Source of the DNA: Dromaius novaehollandiae
Lineage: Eukaryota; Chordata; Aves; Casuariiformes; Dromaiidae
Direction of reading: 5' to 3'
Assembly (NCBI RefSeq): GCF_036370855.1
Contig: NC_088110.1
Coordinates: 21,881,501-21,945,500 of the forward strand
DNA length: 64,000 bases
Part shown: piece after piece, positions 13,185 through 25,637 of the stretch
How the letters are laid out: each line of letters begins with the position of its first letter
How positions within the stretch are numbered: the stretch's first letter is position 1
Notes under the pieces: generated by a model
Database searches by the model: none
Seen by the model: the letters and a program-made list of their open reading frames with translations, nothing else
Told to the model about the DNA's origin: nothing
Program-made: the position numbers and the translations under genes

Positions 13185-13312
13185 ATTTTCCTTCGCCCCT
13201 GCAACATAGCGATACACTGTCCCTATTTTACAGCTGGGGAAGTTCCTCGCAGCGAGACTTAAGTGTATGTATTCACGGCAGTCAGCGAGGAGAACGGAAT
13301 TCAGCATGGCTG
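13185..13312 (+). mobile_element. MIR/CORE-SINE-like fragment
   Basis: The segment runs in the order expected for a MIR-type SINE on the plus strand: CTATTTTACAGCTGGGGAAG (start of the 'fully paired' core), then a diverged GAGACTTAAGTG in place of 'gaggttaagtgacttg', a gap, then CAGTCAGCGAGGAGAACGGAATTC in place of the 'aagtggcagagccgggattcgaac' 3' section. It is diverged and internally worn, so ancient. The tRNA-derived head is not evident. Confidence 0.55.
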
Positions 13313-13439
13313 GAAAACCCACCTGAGAGAGGCTGCGTAAATACTTGGGCAAGGAGCTCGGCGGTCAATGCCAGCAGTACCCACGCTAATTCATTTAAAA
13401 CAGGCTTAAGTGCATCTACTTGCACTCGCTGCAGGGTAG

Positions 13440-13600
13440 AAATCACGTGAACGACTTGCGCAAAGTGATGCAGGGACACGGGGCAGCCCGGGGAGCTGAG
13501 CTGCATCTCCGAGGCTGGGGGTAGCTCAGCCCCAACACGGCTGGTCCTGCTCCATGGGCAAGGGCTCGCCAGCCAAGAGCATCGACTGGCGTGATGGGAA
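13440..13600. promoter_or_regulatory. Small CpG-dense patch
   Basis: About 11 CpGs in 160 bases, including a CACGTG E-box at 13445-13450. A 179-codon frame crosses it on the minus strand (13282-13821) but also runs through the SINE fragment above and shows no domain, so I treat it as accidental. Function is unknown. Confidence 0.25.
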
Positions 13601-16600
13601 CCGGGTGCAAGGTGGAGGCATGGAAAACTAGGTATTTTCTGCCTTCTGCCCTCTTTATCCCCCCTAGCTGTGTAAGGAGCATCCACCGTATGTGTGCCAT
13701 TGTGCACCACCTGCATCACTGATTTTCCTTGGACTTTTGAACAGGATCTTTTAGAGAAGCAGGGGGACGATGATAAATCAGAGCAGCAACACAGGCACAA
13801 ACTGAGCCTCAAATGTGGCACCGCAGCAGGGGTTATTCCTTGAGTCCCAATTCATAATTAGCTCCCCGAAGGACAGAAACCTGACAGGAAATCCAAAATC
13901 TCTTTGCAATCCACTAAATATTACAGGAATGAATGGCTGGCACAGGGAAAGGAATGTTGGCTGAATGCAGTAAGTGAAGCTTTTTGGTTATAGCTTTTCC
14001 TGGGTTGTGTTTATTTAGTATATAGCTTAGAGGCACTTGCTGTTTCGTATCTAGAAATGGAAGTAACATAGATAGCATTGCACTGGAAGATAGGGTTAAT
14101 TTTCAATTAAATCTGCCATTACCCCAGCTAAGTCCTGCACCTGTACAGGGCCCAGGGTTGGGGTTAAATTGTTTAAACTGCTTCGCTGTTGGTTTAAGCC
14201 CAACAGTTTAAAATGTGGCTGCCCCTGCAGGCCTTTGCAGTCACAACATTAAGTGCAAAGCATGATTTCTGGTGGCTTTTCACTTTCCCTGGGTGATATG
14301 GAAGAAAAACCCTAAAAAGCAAATCTGAGCCTTCCTCCCTCCAAACCAAAAAATCCTGCAACATTTCAGATTCAATTCCCTTTAAGGACGGGATGAGAGA
14401 AGGGAAAGATGTATGTTGTGTGAGGCCATATAACCACTACCTGAAGATGTTCAGATATGACACGGTGAGGGTCCTATATGAACTAAAATGGAACAGAAAT
14501 CATTAGTTTCAGTGGAGTGATGCTGATTCACAACAGCTACAGATCCCCCCTTCCTCAGGAGCTCTGGCTTTGCCAGGCTTCGAACTGCAAAAGTTATTTC
14601 CCGTCCTTTCCTTCTCATGAGACGTCGCTTGAGAGCCCCTCTCTCAGACAGGTCGTTTCTGCCGCTCCTGCGTGAACCCTGGCAAGACAGGGCAAACCAC
14701 CCCTCCTAACTTCCAACGGCTGATGCATGCCCTGTCCCAAAGCTGCAAGGCCGAGACAGAGGAGGGCCTGATTTTACAAGGCATTGCCAAGCCCTTGGTG
14801 TTCAAATGCAGGTGATGAGTTTCCAATCAGATAAACGGATGGTGATTCCAGATGACCCTGCCATCAGCTGCAGGAATCTCCAGGCATGGAATGTCGGGAT
14901 TAGGTTTCACTCAGAGCCCGGACACATTTATAATGTTTCAGCAAATGAATAGGGAGTACTGTGACCCAGCTGGGAAATTTATGGCCTTGGTTGTGGCTCT
15001 GACAGGACTTTGGAGTGAGATATCGTGGGCTCGGGGGTGGAGGCTCATCTTAAACTTAAATTGGGGTGGGGGTAGGGGTGAGAAGTGGAGATAAAGCAGC
15101 TGTTGAAAAGCTTAAGCTGTGCATCTCTGGCGAAAAGCAGCTTGAGGGAACTTGCTCACTGAGGTGTCAACCCTCTACAAAGTGCCCATTAGCTGAAAAA
15201 TATTCCAACTGGACCTTGAAGGATAGCTTGAGTCCCATGCTGGGAGGTCCCGGCCCTTGCTCATAAAATCTGCAGATTGCAGTTTTTGGAGAGGGAGGGG
15301 AAGGAATAGTTTCACGGGAGGAGAGGTTGTTCCTGACAACGTACAGCCACCGCGAGGCTCGAGGCAGGGAGCTCTGCAGCACCGAGACGCTCCACTCCAC
15401 GGTCTGTGGTCACACAACTCATTTCATCTCGTATCAGACCAGGGGATATATTGCACCTTTTGGATTTTCAGCAACATCTGTTACATGATCTGAATTAAAA
15501 TGAACACTTCAAGAACTGGAAGCTAATCTTTGTCTAACCCACCTATGGTGATATGCCATGACCTTCTTGCCTTGTACTTATAAGAACTTTGCTTAAAAGC
15601 AGACAGTGAAAAGCAGGGTTTAAAGCTCTACTGGGACATACACAAGTGTGATAATATTTTTCAATCTGTTTTGCTTTATTGTAATTTAGTTTTCATTGCC
15701 CCAGAAAACCTGGGAGATGACGCTCAGAGGTAGAATTTGGCTTTGCATTTGGAAAATCAGATCCAAACTTTTTCATCTATGAATGGAAGAAAATTTAAAA
15801 CACACAACAATTTTAGGTAACCAGTCAAAAGACTTGCTGTGGCTGTCGTATAAAACTAAAAAATGCTTAGAAGTACACAAAAGATTTATTTTGTAGGCCA
15901 CTGAGAAAGGCCTTATTTTTTCCCCTTTTGATCTTGGAGATTTTTTTGAAAATTTTCGAAAGAAAGTAGTGAGATCAAAAAATGATTTTTTTTTAATGTG
16001 AATATTTGGAGAAAAGTCAAGTTTATATGATTTGCTTCATTTGAAAGAAATTCAGCCAGCTGTACCCGTGAAACTGGAAACCAGGTAAAATTTGCCCTGA
16101 TGTGGGCTTTTCTTGAAATAATTGAAAAATCAACCATGGTTCATCAGAGTGCTTGTCGAGCTTCCAAAAAAACTCTGTCGCAGGTTTGCTCAAAACTGGA
16201 CAATCATATGAAACCACGTGGACTCAGCTGAGTTTCACTTTCATTTTTCTGGGCCAACCTGCACATCAACGTTACATGGCATTCACGCTGAAAGCAAACC
16301 ACGATCTACTCAAAAGATGGTCCTGGCTAAGTGATACCAAAAACTTCAGCTGCACAGAAATGAAATTCTGGCTGCATTGAAGTCATTAGGAGTTTTCTCC
16401 TTGACTTGCTTGGGAATTGGATTCTACCTTGAACATTCACCATTGAATCAACCTGACTCCTGATATGACATTAGTGAATAAACAGTGTTAGGTATTTTCT
16501 AAAGCAATTATCTCATTTTTACTTCTTCTAAATCTTTCTCCTGAGGAAGGGCTGGTTCATACATCTCAGTGGACAGTAGTTCTTTGCTGAAAGCCAGCAG

Positions 16601-18479
16601 AGCTTAAGCTTTCTAGTTTAGAAGGAGAAAAATAAAAGATTATATCCATCCTTTCTTTTCTTACTAGTAGTTTCAGAAAACTCCTTGGGGGAGCTTTAGG
16701 TTAGCAGCACTTCTTTTTTCATCAGTGCATGTTGCATTAGGTAATATGAGTTAGGTACACAAAAATAATGGAATGAGGGCCATGTTCAGGCTCATTTCAG
16801 TTGTGGGTAAGGATGAGTCTTTTTTCAAGTGTCCATATTCTCTTAATTTAATTTGGAAGGGGCAGTGAGCGCACCAAAGCCTCCATAGACTTCAGGACCC
16901 CCTGTTGGATAGTTCACCTGCAGTGAGGAGAAGCAGCTGATATTTTGGATAGGTTGCAAACTGAAATCACGGATGCAAAGCCTGTTTTTTCAGACCGATC
17001 TATACCTATGCAGTAGTTTTCCTGGAATCTCAACCATCTCATACTGCCCAGAACACTGAATCCTTGCCAGAAATGATAAACATGTCCCATTTTTCTTTCC
17101 TTTTCTGTTTGCATTTTGTTAATATCACCTCTCATCCCCTTCCGCCCATTTCCAGTGGCTATTATCAGCAGACAGCAAAGAAATCCTTCCCAAGCAATGT
17201 GTCTGCAACTTATGTGTGGGGAATTTTCTCACCGCGTTCTGTGTTCACATAAGGCATGATTTACAGTGGGTGGCAATACAGGGACTGATTACATAAGTTT
17301 AACTGAGATCAAGCACGTAACAGGCAAAATATTAGGATGGAGGATGATGCAACTTCTTGAAACCCTGATTACACGGGATCCACCAAAATATATTGCCACA
17401 AAAGTCAAGGAAACATTCCGTTGACTTCATCTGGGAGGAGATTTAACACTAGTTTAAAGACTTCTGCTAGTATTTGTTCAAACACTGATGTTCATTTGTA
17501 TGTAGACTGCATATATTACAGTAAAAATAAAAATTCAAGAGGGGGAGACCTATCTGCCGTAGGCTAGTTACTTTGAATTCCAAATCTATTTATTTTGCAT
17601 TTTTGTGACCACATTGTATGTAGGCTGGAAAAAAGGTTGTGTATGCATTTTGGTGTATCACACATTCTAAACAAATTGGGGAGCACTTGTGTAATCTCTA
17701 GAAACAAGAAATTTAAATTAGTTTAAGTCTTTTTTACTTAATCATCTATGTTTTACATTCTGGACACAGGGAGAGAGTTTGCCATCAGTACTTCTTTATT
17801 CAGTGTGCTAAAATAATTTGCTGAATGCAGCCTGAAAGACAGCAGAATTTTGAGCATATTAAGTTCCCAGGTAATAGCTTAAGACAAACTATTGAGTATA
17901 TATATAATTGAAAGTTGTATATATGAATTAATACTATTTTTAAACTACAGATGCCGTAGTCTTCAGGTGGGAATTAGAACATTTTAAAATAGTACAATCC
18001 AGATAGAAACCCAGCTCACTAATGTTTGCTACAAACGTGGGAGTTGCTGAGGTAGAAGCCAATATTGCATTCCTCAGGTCTAGGGCAGAAAAAGTGGAGG
18101 ACGCAAGATGAAGTACAGATTTTCTTCTAATCAAATCCAGAAGACATGCTGTAAACCTTATTCTAAGAGATCCGCTAAGTCTGCAGCATGAACATGACAG
18201 GCAGGCAAAATAGTGGATTTGATCATTTAAAAACCTGTGGATTCCTGGGGTTTTGGCTACATTAAAGACTCTGAGAAAAGACATGCTGAAAATTGCTGAG
18301 GGGTGTTAGCAAACCAAGTTGCCAAAGGCTTAGTCTGCCTCAGTAATACAGAGAGCAGCTGGTTGAGCTAACTCCCAGTTAATTACCTCTTCATTTCTGC
18401 AATCACTCCATAGTTTGTTTAGGGCAAGGTGGGCCGGAGGTTTCAGTGCCCAAATCATTCAATTTATTCATTTGCTACA
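13601..18479. other. Non-coding stretch, no gene recognised
   Basis: Mostly AT-rich with short frames (about 60-114 codons) on both strands and no domains. Apart from the inverted repeat at 14172-14212 I see only short A/T runs and a small TATATATA stretch near 17900. No mobile element was identified. Confidence 0.5.
14172..14212. repeat. Bulged inverted repeat
   Basis: CTGTTGG (14186-14192) pairs with CCAACAG (14200-14206) across a 7-base loop. The flanking TTTAAA (14172-14177) pairs with TTTAAA (14207-14212) after an 8-base bulge on the left. An alternative fold pairs TTTAAACTG (14172-14180) with CAGTTTAAA (14204-14212). The two folds exclude each other. Probably chance, but the arms are exact. 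Confidence 0.5.
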
Positions 18480-18720
18480 GAAAATAAAAGTTGGAAAATA
18501 AAGACCTCATTATTGTACATATTTTTTTCATGTAATTTATTATCAGCATATTACAGAATGGCTTTGTAATTTGGGTAATCGTGCACAAATGTTGGGTTTT
18601 GCTGCAGCGTATTCAGATCAAATACTTGTTTGGCTGAAACTGGCAGGCAATGCTGGTGTAAGCCCAGCTCATTGAGAGTATAGATGTGATTGATTAATTA
18701 CTCCTGTAAATTTTAAAGAG
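18480..18720. promoter_or_regulatory. Candidate AT-rich regulatory block
   Basis: An AT-rich stretch with a TGATTGATTAATTAC cluster (TAATTA at 18695-18700, an overlapping GATTGATT of PBX/Hox type) and no repeat signature or reading frame. The assignment rests on motif appearance only and is weak. Confidence 0.2.
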
Positions 18721-21700
18721 CCAGAACCTGAAGTCTTTTCACACTCAGAATAGTGTAAGACTTTCAGTGCCCACGACATCAAAGACATTTTTTACATGGA
18801 AAGACAAAAGTCAGATCAAGGGGATCAAAGCTCTACATACTCTCATTTATCTGAGATGGAAAATGAAGATATGGCCCATCTTCTTCCTGCCATTTAATGA
18901 GGTCACTGTAGGACTGTTTCACACAATTAAGTTTTTCGAGTGCTTTGTCCCATCTACTTTACATATATGCTTCGTTGTAGCTCGTGGTAACAGCGAAGTG
19001 TAACAGTCAATCCTGATTTCGACTACTTGATATAATCCCTTCGGATTATCCTACACAATTGGTCTTTTTCTTTGTAATTTATTATACAATACCAAATTAC
19101 AGTCTCCTACAGTGCCAGCCTTGTTTTAACTCTGCAGCACATCTAAAGTCAGCATTTAAAGAATGTTTAAGTTGTAAAGTCAAGCTCTGAGAAGATTAGG
19201 AAGTGCTTGGATCCAGAATACCCAAGCAACCTTAAATTGGCCCCATTCTATAAAGCCTTTAAATATCCGATTGCTACAAGTTCATGCCCCTTCCAACTAC
19301 TGCAAAAAAAGAAGGCAAGAGACCTGCAAAAAATAGTCCATTTCAAGGCACAGCCTGGATTCATTCCCACTGTGCCGTTCCATCCAAGGCTTGGAATGAA
19401 GCAGAGGGTTGCTTGGAAAAAAGTAGAACGTGATCATGTAATTAATATTTCCTTGTGTAGAACCACAGCAGAACCTAGCAAATGGGGAGAGCAGCTGGTA
19501 GATGATTCACACCCCTGCTTTTGACAACTTACTTATTATATGCTAATTTTCCATCCTTCTCTAGGAAAACTTCGGAGGTTGCTATTAATTTATTTTTTCT
19601 TGGAGATGAAGAGTTGTGATGAGATATTGAAGAGTTCCTTGAATATCTGATACTCTCTTGAGAATTTCCATCCCTTTTCCATTTTACTCCTTCACATGTT
19701 CTCATACTTTCCCTCACAACAATCAAACTTCAGCTTCATCAAGAAAACACGTCCCTGTCCTTCAAAGGATATAGATGCTTCTTCCACACAAGCACAGAAG
19801 CAAAGACTGGAAGTCTTTTCTGGTCTACATGGAGATAGAGACAAAGTGTAGGATCTGTTCTAAGATTCAGATTCAGATGTCCAAATCATCAGATGTATTC
19901 CCTGGCCTTGCCATTTGTAACACCTATTATAGCTCTAAACTTAAAACCAAACAAGCCAAAAACCTTTGCTTTGTTATGTTTTATTTTAAACAACCTCTTC
20001 TTCTCACAGCAGTGGTGGGAAGGTCCTCATTAGCCCTTCCTTCCCCTGACCAGGCATTTGTTTTCTGAAGAGCTTATTGGAGTAGTCAGCCAACTGAATG
20101 GTCCAACTGGCTGAATATTTTTTGGTGCTGGAAACAAAAAGGAAAGACATATTTGTGGGTTTAACATCAGCAAAGAGCCAGAAAGTGCTATTTGGTGTGA
20201 AGAGTTCCAGTGTCATTTTGCTTGGGAAATCAAACAGGTCATTTTAAGAAAGATTATTTCATGCTTACATCTTTTCTGTGTTCTTCATAATCCTCCCCAA
20301 CTCCCCAAAGAGAAAACCAAAAGGTGCAAAAGACCATAAGACGCTTTTCATTTTGTATCTAGCTAGTATAACCCCTGATATTTCCAGACCAGTGCAGTGG
20401 AAGAAAAGACCAAAATTTATTCATTTTATGTTGTTAAAATTTTTGGAAGTCTGTTTCCAGCTTACTTTTCTCCTGCCATACCGGCTTTGCCTGAAATGTT
20501 TTTGGCTTTCACAATCTAGGTACAATCAAGATGGCCATGAGGGGTTTGGAAGACCTCACAGGGAAGACCTCCTAGGATCAGTGGAGAATGCTGTCGCTTC
20601 AGTTAGAAAATAGCTTCTTAGCTCCAAGTAGGTTTTAGTCAGTGTCCCAGGAGAGGGAGCTGCTCTTAAAAGTGTCTGCTTTGCTTGGGCGCTCTAGGAT
20701 CTTGACCACTCTTTAGCCAAATCACTTTATGTGAGCATTGTGCCTGTTCACTCCAACATCCTGTCAACACAGGAGGTTGTTTCCATGCAAAGTAGGGACA
20801 GCTATTTCCAAAGCTGAAGGTTCTTTATGAAGAAAGCCTTACTCATTTCCCTTTATTCAGAAATTATGAAAAAAAAACATTGTTCAAGCCATCTAGAGCT
20901 TTAAAAATCAGAACTCCAACTGGAGCAGAGCTCATAGGCCTCTGGTGTTACTATATTGTTCCAGTGACATACCCAACCTATGAAGTGGGTTGATCGGCTT
21001 CCAGTTGATTAAAGGTGTTCTCCAAGAGAACAGTCTAATTTGGAGTTGACAAAGGCATGGAAACTATGTCTGCTTCCAATAACACTCGCTGCCTCCTTGC
21101 CAGGCACAGAAGAAAAAAGACCTGACTTCAAACTTCTGGCCATGAACTTGCTTCATGTTTTAGTATTGCAAATCCCCTTTCCTTCTCACTGCAAACATTG
21201 CTAAGAAATTACTAGAACATCCTCTACATGCAAAAAAAATCCGTTCTTTGACATTTTTCCTTGTTCTTTCCTCCACCCTAGTAGCCTCACATTAGTCCAA
21301 TCTGGACTGCAGGCCAGCCCTCTCCTTTCATGCTAGTCCAGTAAACCCTGAAGGTGCAAACTGAAAAGTGGGTTGGCCAGGCGTGTGATACATTCTTCTA
21401 CAGACATCCCTAACTTCACTGCATGTTGGCCTAAGCTTTGAAAAATGCTTTGGAAGAAGGCAGCATACTGAAGTTGGTTATTGCCTGTAATGACAATGCT
21501 GAAGGTGACGATTACCCTGTAGTGCAGTGTATCATGTTGTACTCATTTAGTGTAGCCTCTGTATCCTGTGGTCTGTGATTCAGTCACTGCATTGCAACGT
21601 GCTTTTTGGAATCACACTCCAGCAGTGACTTTCTGATGTGTGGTTCAAATACTCATTTCTTTTCAGACTATACTTTTATTATAGTGAGTAGATCTGTATA

Positions 21701-23844
21701 TAGCTTTAGACTGCTGCAAATTTTCAAGGGTCACGTCCCAACAAGTATCACTTTCCAATTTCATTCCCCTCAAGAAATTCTGTCAACAGCTTCTCCCAAT
21801 TCCATTAATCTTGTGTTTTACCATCTTAAAGTCTCCCATTTTCTCAACTCCCTTAAAGATGTGACCAGTGTTTCTCCTTGAGTGCTGACAATTGCTTTCT
21901 CATTCTTACGTGGAGCTGCTCTCTCTGCTAAGAACCACATGCAGTTTTCAATAATACCTATTCATCAGTAATGTACATAGTGAGCCAGGTCTGGATTTCC
22001 ACACTGAGGTACTGATGTATTTTACATACCTTTCCTTTCTCAAAAGGGATTTTCTGTCTCTGAACAATAAATATGAGAAGCATTTTTCAAATTCTTTGAC
22101 AGAATGCTTTTAACATATCAGCAGGGTTAATAAATCTTTTCCATTTGTTCTGTTCACTTTTATTCCTAATGAAGTATTGATCAGGAACAAGCAGGGATTG
22201 TAAGGACAGTTTTCAAATGAAAATGATATATGGTACTACTGGAACACTGATGCAAATAGTTTTGCTTGGAGCTGTGGGCTTTCAGCCTTAAGGAGGTTCT
22301 CCCAGTAGCAAGGAAACCCAGAAAGACAACTTTATAACCATGCCAGACCACCAACATGCCAGAGCTCTCCAGTATCTTAAGTTTTCAGATTTTCTTTTCT
22401 TCACCCCCGTTTTCACTCTGCTGCTCTTGACCAACGTGAGTATTTTCTCTCTCCATAATGCAAGCAACTGATTGGGTCAAAGTGACTGATTTTGAGCAGA
22501 GACATGATGACGTGGTGTACAATAGCACTGATGTTAAAGAGAACTCCTTAGAAACTCAGTTTCACCCTCTGTCCACACCACAGATCCAGAGAATACATGG
22601 GGTCATCCCTGCTTTGATTTCATTTTCTTTGAAGCTATCTATGTATGTGTACTCTTTTTAGACACCTTACAGTTATGCAGCAATTAAAGCCGTTTATTCT
22701 CAGACAGATAGTTCAGATGCATCTTCAGTCCCTGTGAATCTTGGTCTGTAGGATAACTTGTCAATACTGCAAAAGCTCACACTCACAGGTAGTCTGTGAG
22801 ATCTGCCCTTTGGGCAGCACGATGAAAAGGGACCATCATGTACACAAAGTTAGGCACAGTCTCAGGTCTTCTCCAAAGACTCTTGGGCAGGTTCTTGGAT
22901 GGAGAAACCTAATGGTGTGTGTTGGGGATGAGGGCTGGGGGACCATTTGTACAACACCTCCACAGAAGCAGAGCAGGGATTAAACAGAGTGCAAGAAGGC
23001 AAGGAAGTTCACTAGTGTCACTGCACGGTAGGGAGCTACCACTGGAAGAAATGACAAAGAAACACTTGTATAATAGACTCATCACAACAATTTTACACTG
23101 ACAGCATTCTTCAGCTACACGTCTCAAATGATGTTACCAAGGTGTCTTAGAGTCTCGGCTCCGCTGTCACAATTAGAGTTGCTGGAGTACGAAGAGTCTA
23201 TCCACGCTTTCTGGAGTCTCACTCAATGCTAGAATGGAGGTCCCAGGTGATACCTGGGCTTCCTGCTGTCTTCTGCTATTGCTCAAAGTGATCAGAAAGG
23301 TGGCCAAAAATAACAAATATAACCCACAAAAATGAAATCAAAATAATTTAACAAATATTTGATGGAAAGGAGAAACCTAAAAAGAATAACACTGATAGAA
23401 ATCTGAGAAATGGTTAAGGGACAGCAAATTTGCCAATAATTTTAGTATGAATTGGTATTAGGAAGATGAACTATTGGGTTGCATACGAAAGGATGACATC
23501 CAGGAGAAAACTGGTCTTCCTTTCTGTCATTTGCACCACACTACCTGGGGTCCTCATTACCGGAAACATATTGTCTGGTTGTGTAGTATTCAACTACAAG
23601 TATTCAAGGGAGTCAGCATGATAAAGAACTGGCAAAACCAATGGAAAATTGAAATGCAAAGAGCTAACCTACCCTAATTACCAGATTTTTGATAAAGTAT
23701 GAGGCAGGGATGTTACCCTACAAATATTCATGAAAAAAGCATTCCTTATGGAGAATGTCTCAATACCTCTTCGAGTCCTTGCATGAAGATGGGATGGAAA
23801 ATTGGTGGTGATCAGGTCCATAATGTGGAGGAACAGGTTGTTCT
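18721..23844. other. Non-coding stretch, no gene recognised
   Basis: Frames up to 111 codons (20278-20613 plus) with no family resemblance. No tandem repeat, hairpin or RNA gene stands out. Some of the AT-rich sequence at 23290-23840, just upstream of the CR1 tail, may be more of the same element, too decayed for me to align. Confidence 0.5.
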
Positions 23845-24051
23845 GAGAGGAAGAATTCAGATAAATGTCAGAAGTACTGGAAGATGGCTTGAGTCATGGA
23901 ATAGTCTTCTAAGATACTGGTAAGGGTTCTCTCACTTAGGGCATTTTAAACTAGTCAGTAGCATAGGGGATTATCCTAAATTGGCAAGGAAATAGCCTGG
24001 ATGACCTAATAGTTTTCCATTTCTAGTTTCCATGATTCTGTAATTCTATGA
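23845..24051 (+). mobile_element. CR1 LINE 3'-end fragment
   Basis: The segment ends in the diagnostic CR1 terminus: CTGGATGACCTAATAG, a C/T-rich stretch, then CATGATTCTGTAATTCTATG. Upstream, GAATTCAGATAAATGTCAGA and TCATGGAATAGTCTTCTAAG match the C-terminal reverse-transcriptase and 3' UTR region of CR1 at low identity. CR1 is the dominant LINE of birds and other sauropsids; it inserts as 5'-truncated copies and ends in short octamer repeats instead of poly-A. This copy is 5'-truncated, with no intact reading frame. Confidence 0.8.
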
Positions 24052-25534
24052 ATTTTCTCTGTTGCTCTGCATATGAAAAAGCTTCTACACACGCCAATTT
24101 TTCATAAATGTCTGGTCATTACAATTCCTGTTTAAAATTTCAGTGACATGTTGTGCTTTTGTCACCCTTGGCAAAGAGGCAGAGAGGTGCATGTGATCCA
24201 TCGAGGAGAACAGAATGTCAAAACACAGTTGTAGCACAGAAAGAATCAACGAAGTTTGGAGTTGGGAGTCTATTTTTAGTGGTTAAAGATTGTTCCAAGG
24301 TTAAAGGAACATACAATTCTGGGGGAAGGTGGAGAGAATATTTGCCCTCCCTGGAGTAAATCCAAGAGGATTTCAGAATAAGAGGTCAGAGCAGTAAAGG
24401 GAGGGAAGGGCTTTCTGTGACACAGCTGTTTTTGAAAACAGCAAGAAAAAAAAAAAGTTGGATAGTAATCCAGGGTTCCTCATGCTGTATCCCACTGAAG
24501 CGTTTTTCAGAGTGGTGGAATGGAACCAATGTACAGTCATATTTAAGGAATTGGACCACCTACATCTTAACAGATCTGCAAATTGACGTTAATGAAGCCA
24601 TTTATTTAAAAAAAAAATTTAAATTCAGCTGGAAAAATAGAATGAATGCTGAAACACTGGGTTACTTGTTCAAACTAGCTTTCTAAAGCAGTATTTGATA
24701 TGTTTGCTGGAGAAAAGAACAGAAAGGGCAAAGCTGTCTAAAGAAGATGTATCTAAGGCAGTACTTTTCTTCAGCCTGTGTCCGACCAGCAGTGGAAGAC
24801 CTTGGGTTGTATCGATGACAAATGCTTGCACACAAAAAAGGAAATGGCAGTCTATTTTTTGGCAGAAAAATGAACACTTGGGCAAGGAAGGACCCTTTTG
24901 GATGCATTTACTGGAGATGAAAATTGCTAATGCAGCAAAATCTATTCACTGTAAATTAGTGATGCCTAAACTGGGAAAATACTGTCATTACACTTTTTTT
25001 TAAGAGGCACTTGCAAACTACCTACACCTTTTGTAGCTTTTCTCCTTTATTTATTTAGAAAATGAAAACTACACTTATTTTTCCTCCGAGGACTATTTTA
25101 ATTGCTTACCTTTTAGAAAGGAAGAGTAGCAACTTAAATTTGGACAGATAAAGGCATGGGAGCTGCCCACTTTTACTACATTTTGCTTTCCCCAAAAGAA
25201 TTGAAAGCTTTCTCCATGGAAATGTGTAGCAAATGATTAAGCTATATATGAAAACAAAACAGTCCGTGTTTCCCAGCGTGTGTACAGGTCTAACTGTTTT
25301 TTACGCAGGTTAAAAATGTGCACAGAATTATTTCTTTTCACCTGCCAATCCACGGTTACCCACACACATTTTGGATATACATACGATTCTTTTAAAGGTT
25401 GTCCTCTGTATTTGGGGATAGAGCAGAAAGCCAATATTGTTCATTTGAGGGCTATTTTTAATGGCTACATACAGAGAGCTCTCTAGAGTTGCCATAAATA
25501 TCCTGTTTGCTTTCTTTGTTTCTCTTTCATTTAG
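24052..25534. other. Non-coding stretch
   Basis: AT-rich. It includes a 7-bp-stem hairpin at 24425-24442 (GCTGTTT / AAACAGC) followed by an A11 run at 24446-24456. Frames up to 102 codons show no domain. Nothing else was recognised. Confidence 0.5.
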
Positions 25535-25637
25535 CTCCCTTGGTATCAACCAGACTATTCTTTCTAAAATGTATTACTATACCCCTGCTGCTCCCTTTGG
25601 AGGAGGAAATCAGGGAAATACATTTACAGGGGGAAAG
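25535..25637 (+). other. Exon-like segment with start codon (candidate first coding exon)
   Basis: A strong acceptor-like tract precedes it (TTTGTTTCTCTTTCATTTAG, AG at 25533-25534) and a usable donor follows (AAAG/GTATAT, GT at 25638-25639... reading the G at 25638 as the first intron base). Inside, an ATG at 25569 with A at -3 opens 23 codons that end in phase 0 at the donor. The peptide starts MYYYTPAAPFGGG and stays Gly/Asn/Thr-rich with no internal stop. I do not recognise the protein, and no second exon could be paired with it in this window. It may be an alternative first exon of a distant gene, or a chance match; splice-like signals are common in 64 kb. Confidence 0.2.

Noticed and set aside
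13282..13821. 179-codon minus-strand frame
   Set aside because: Runs through a MIR-like SINE fragment and shows no domain.
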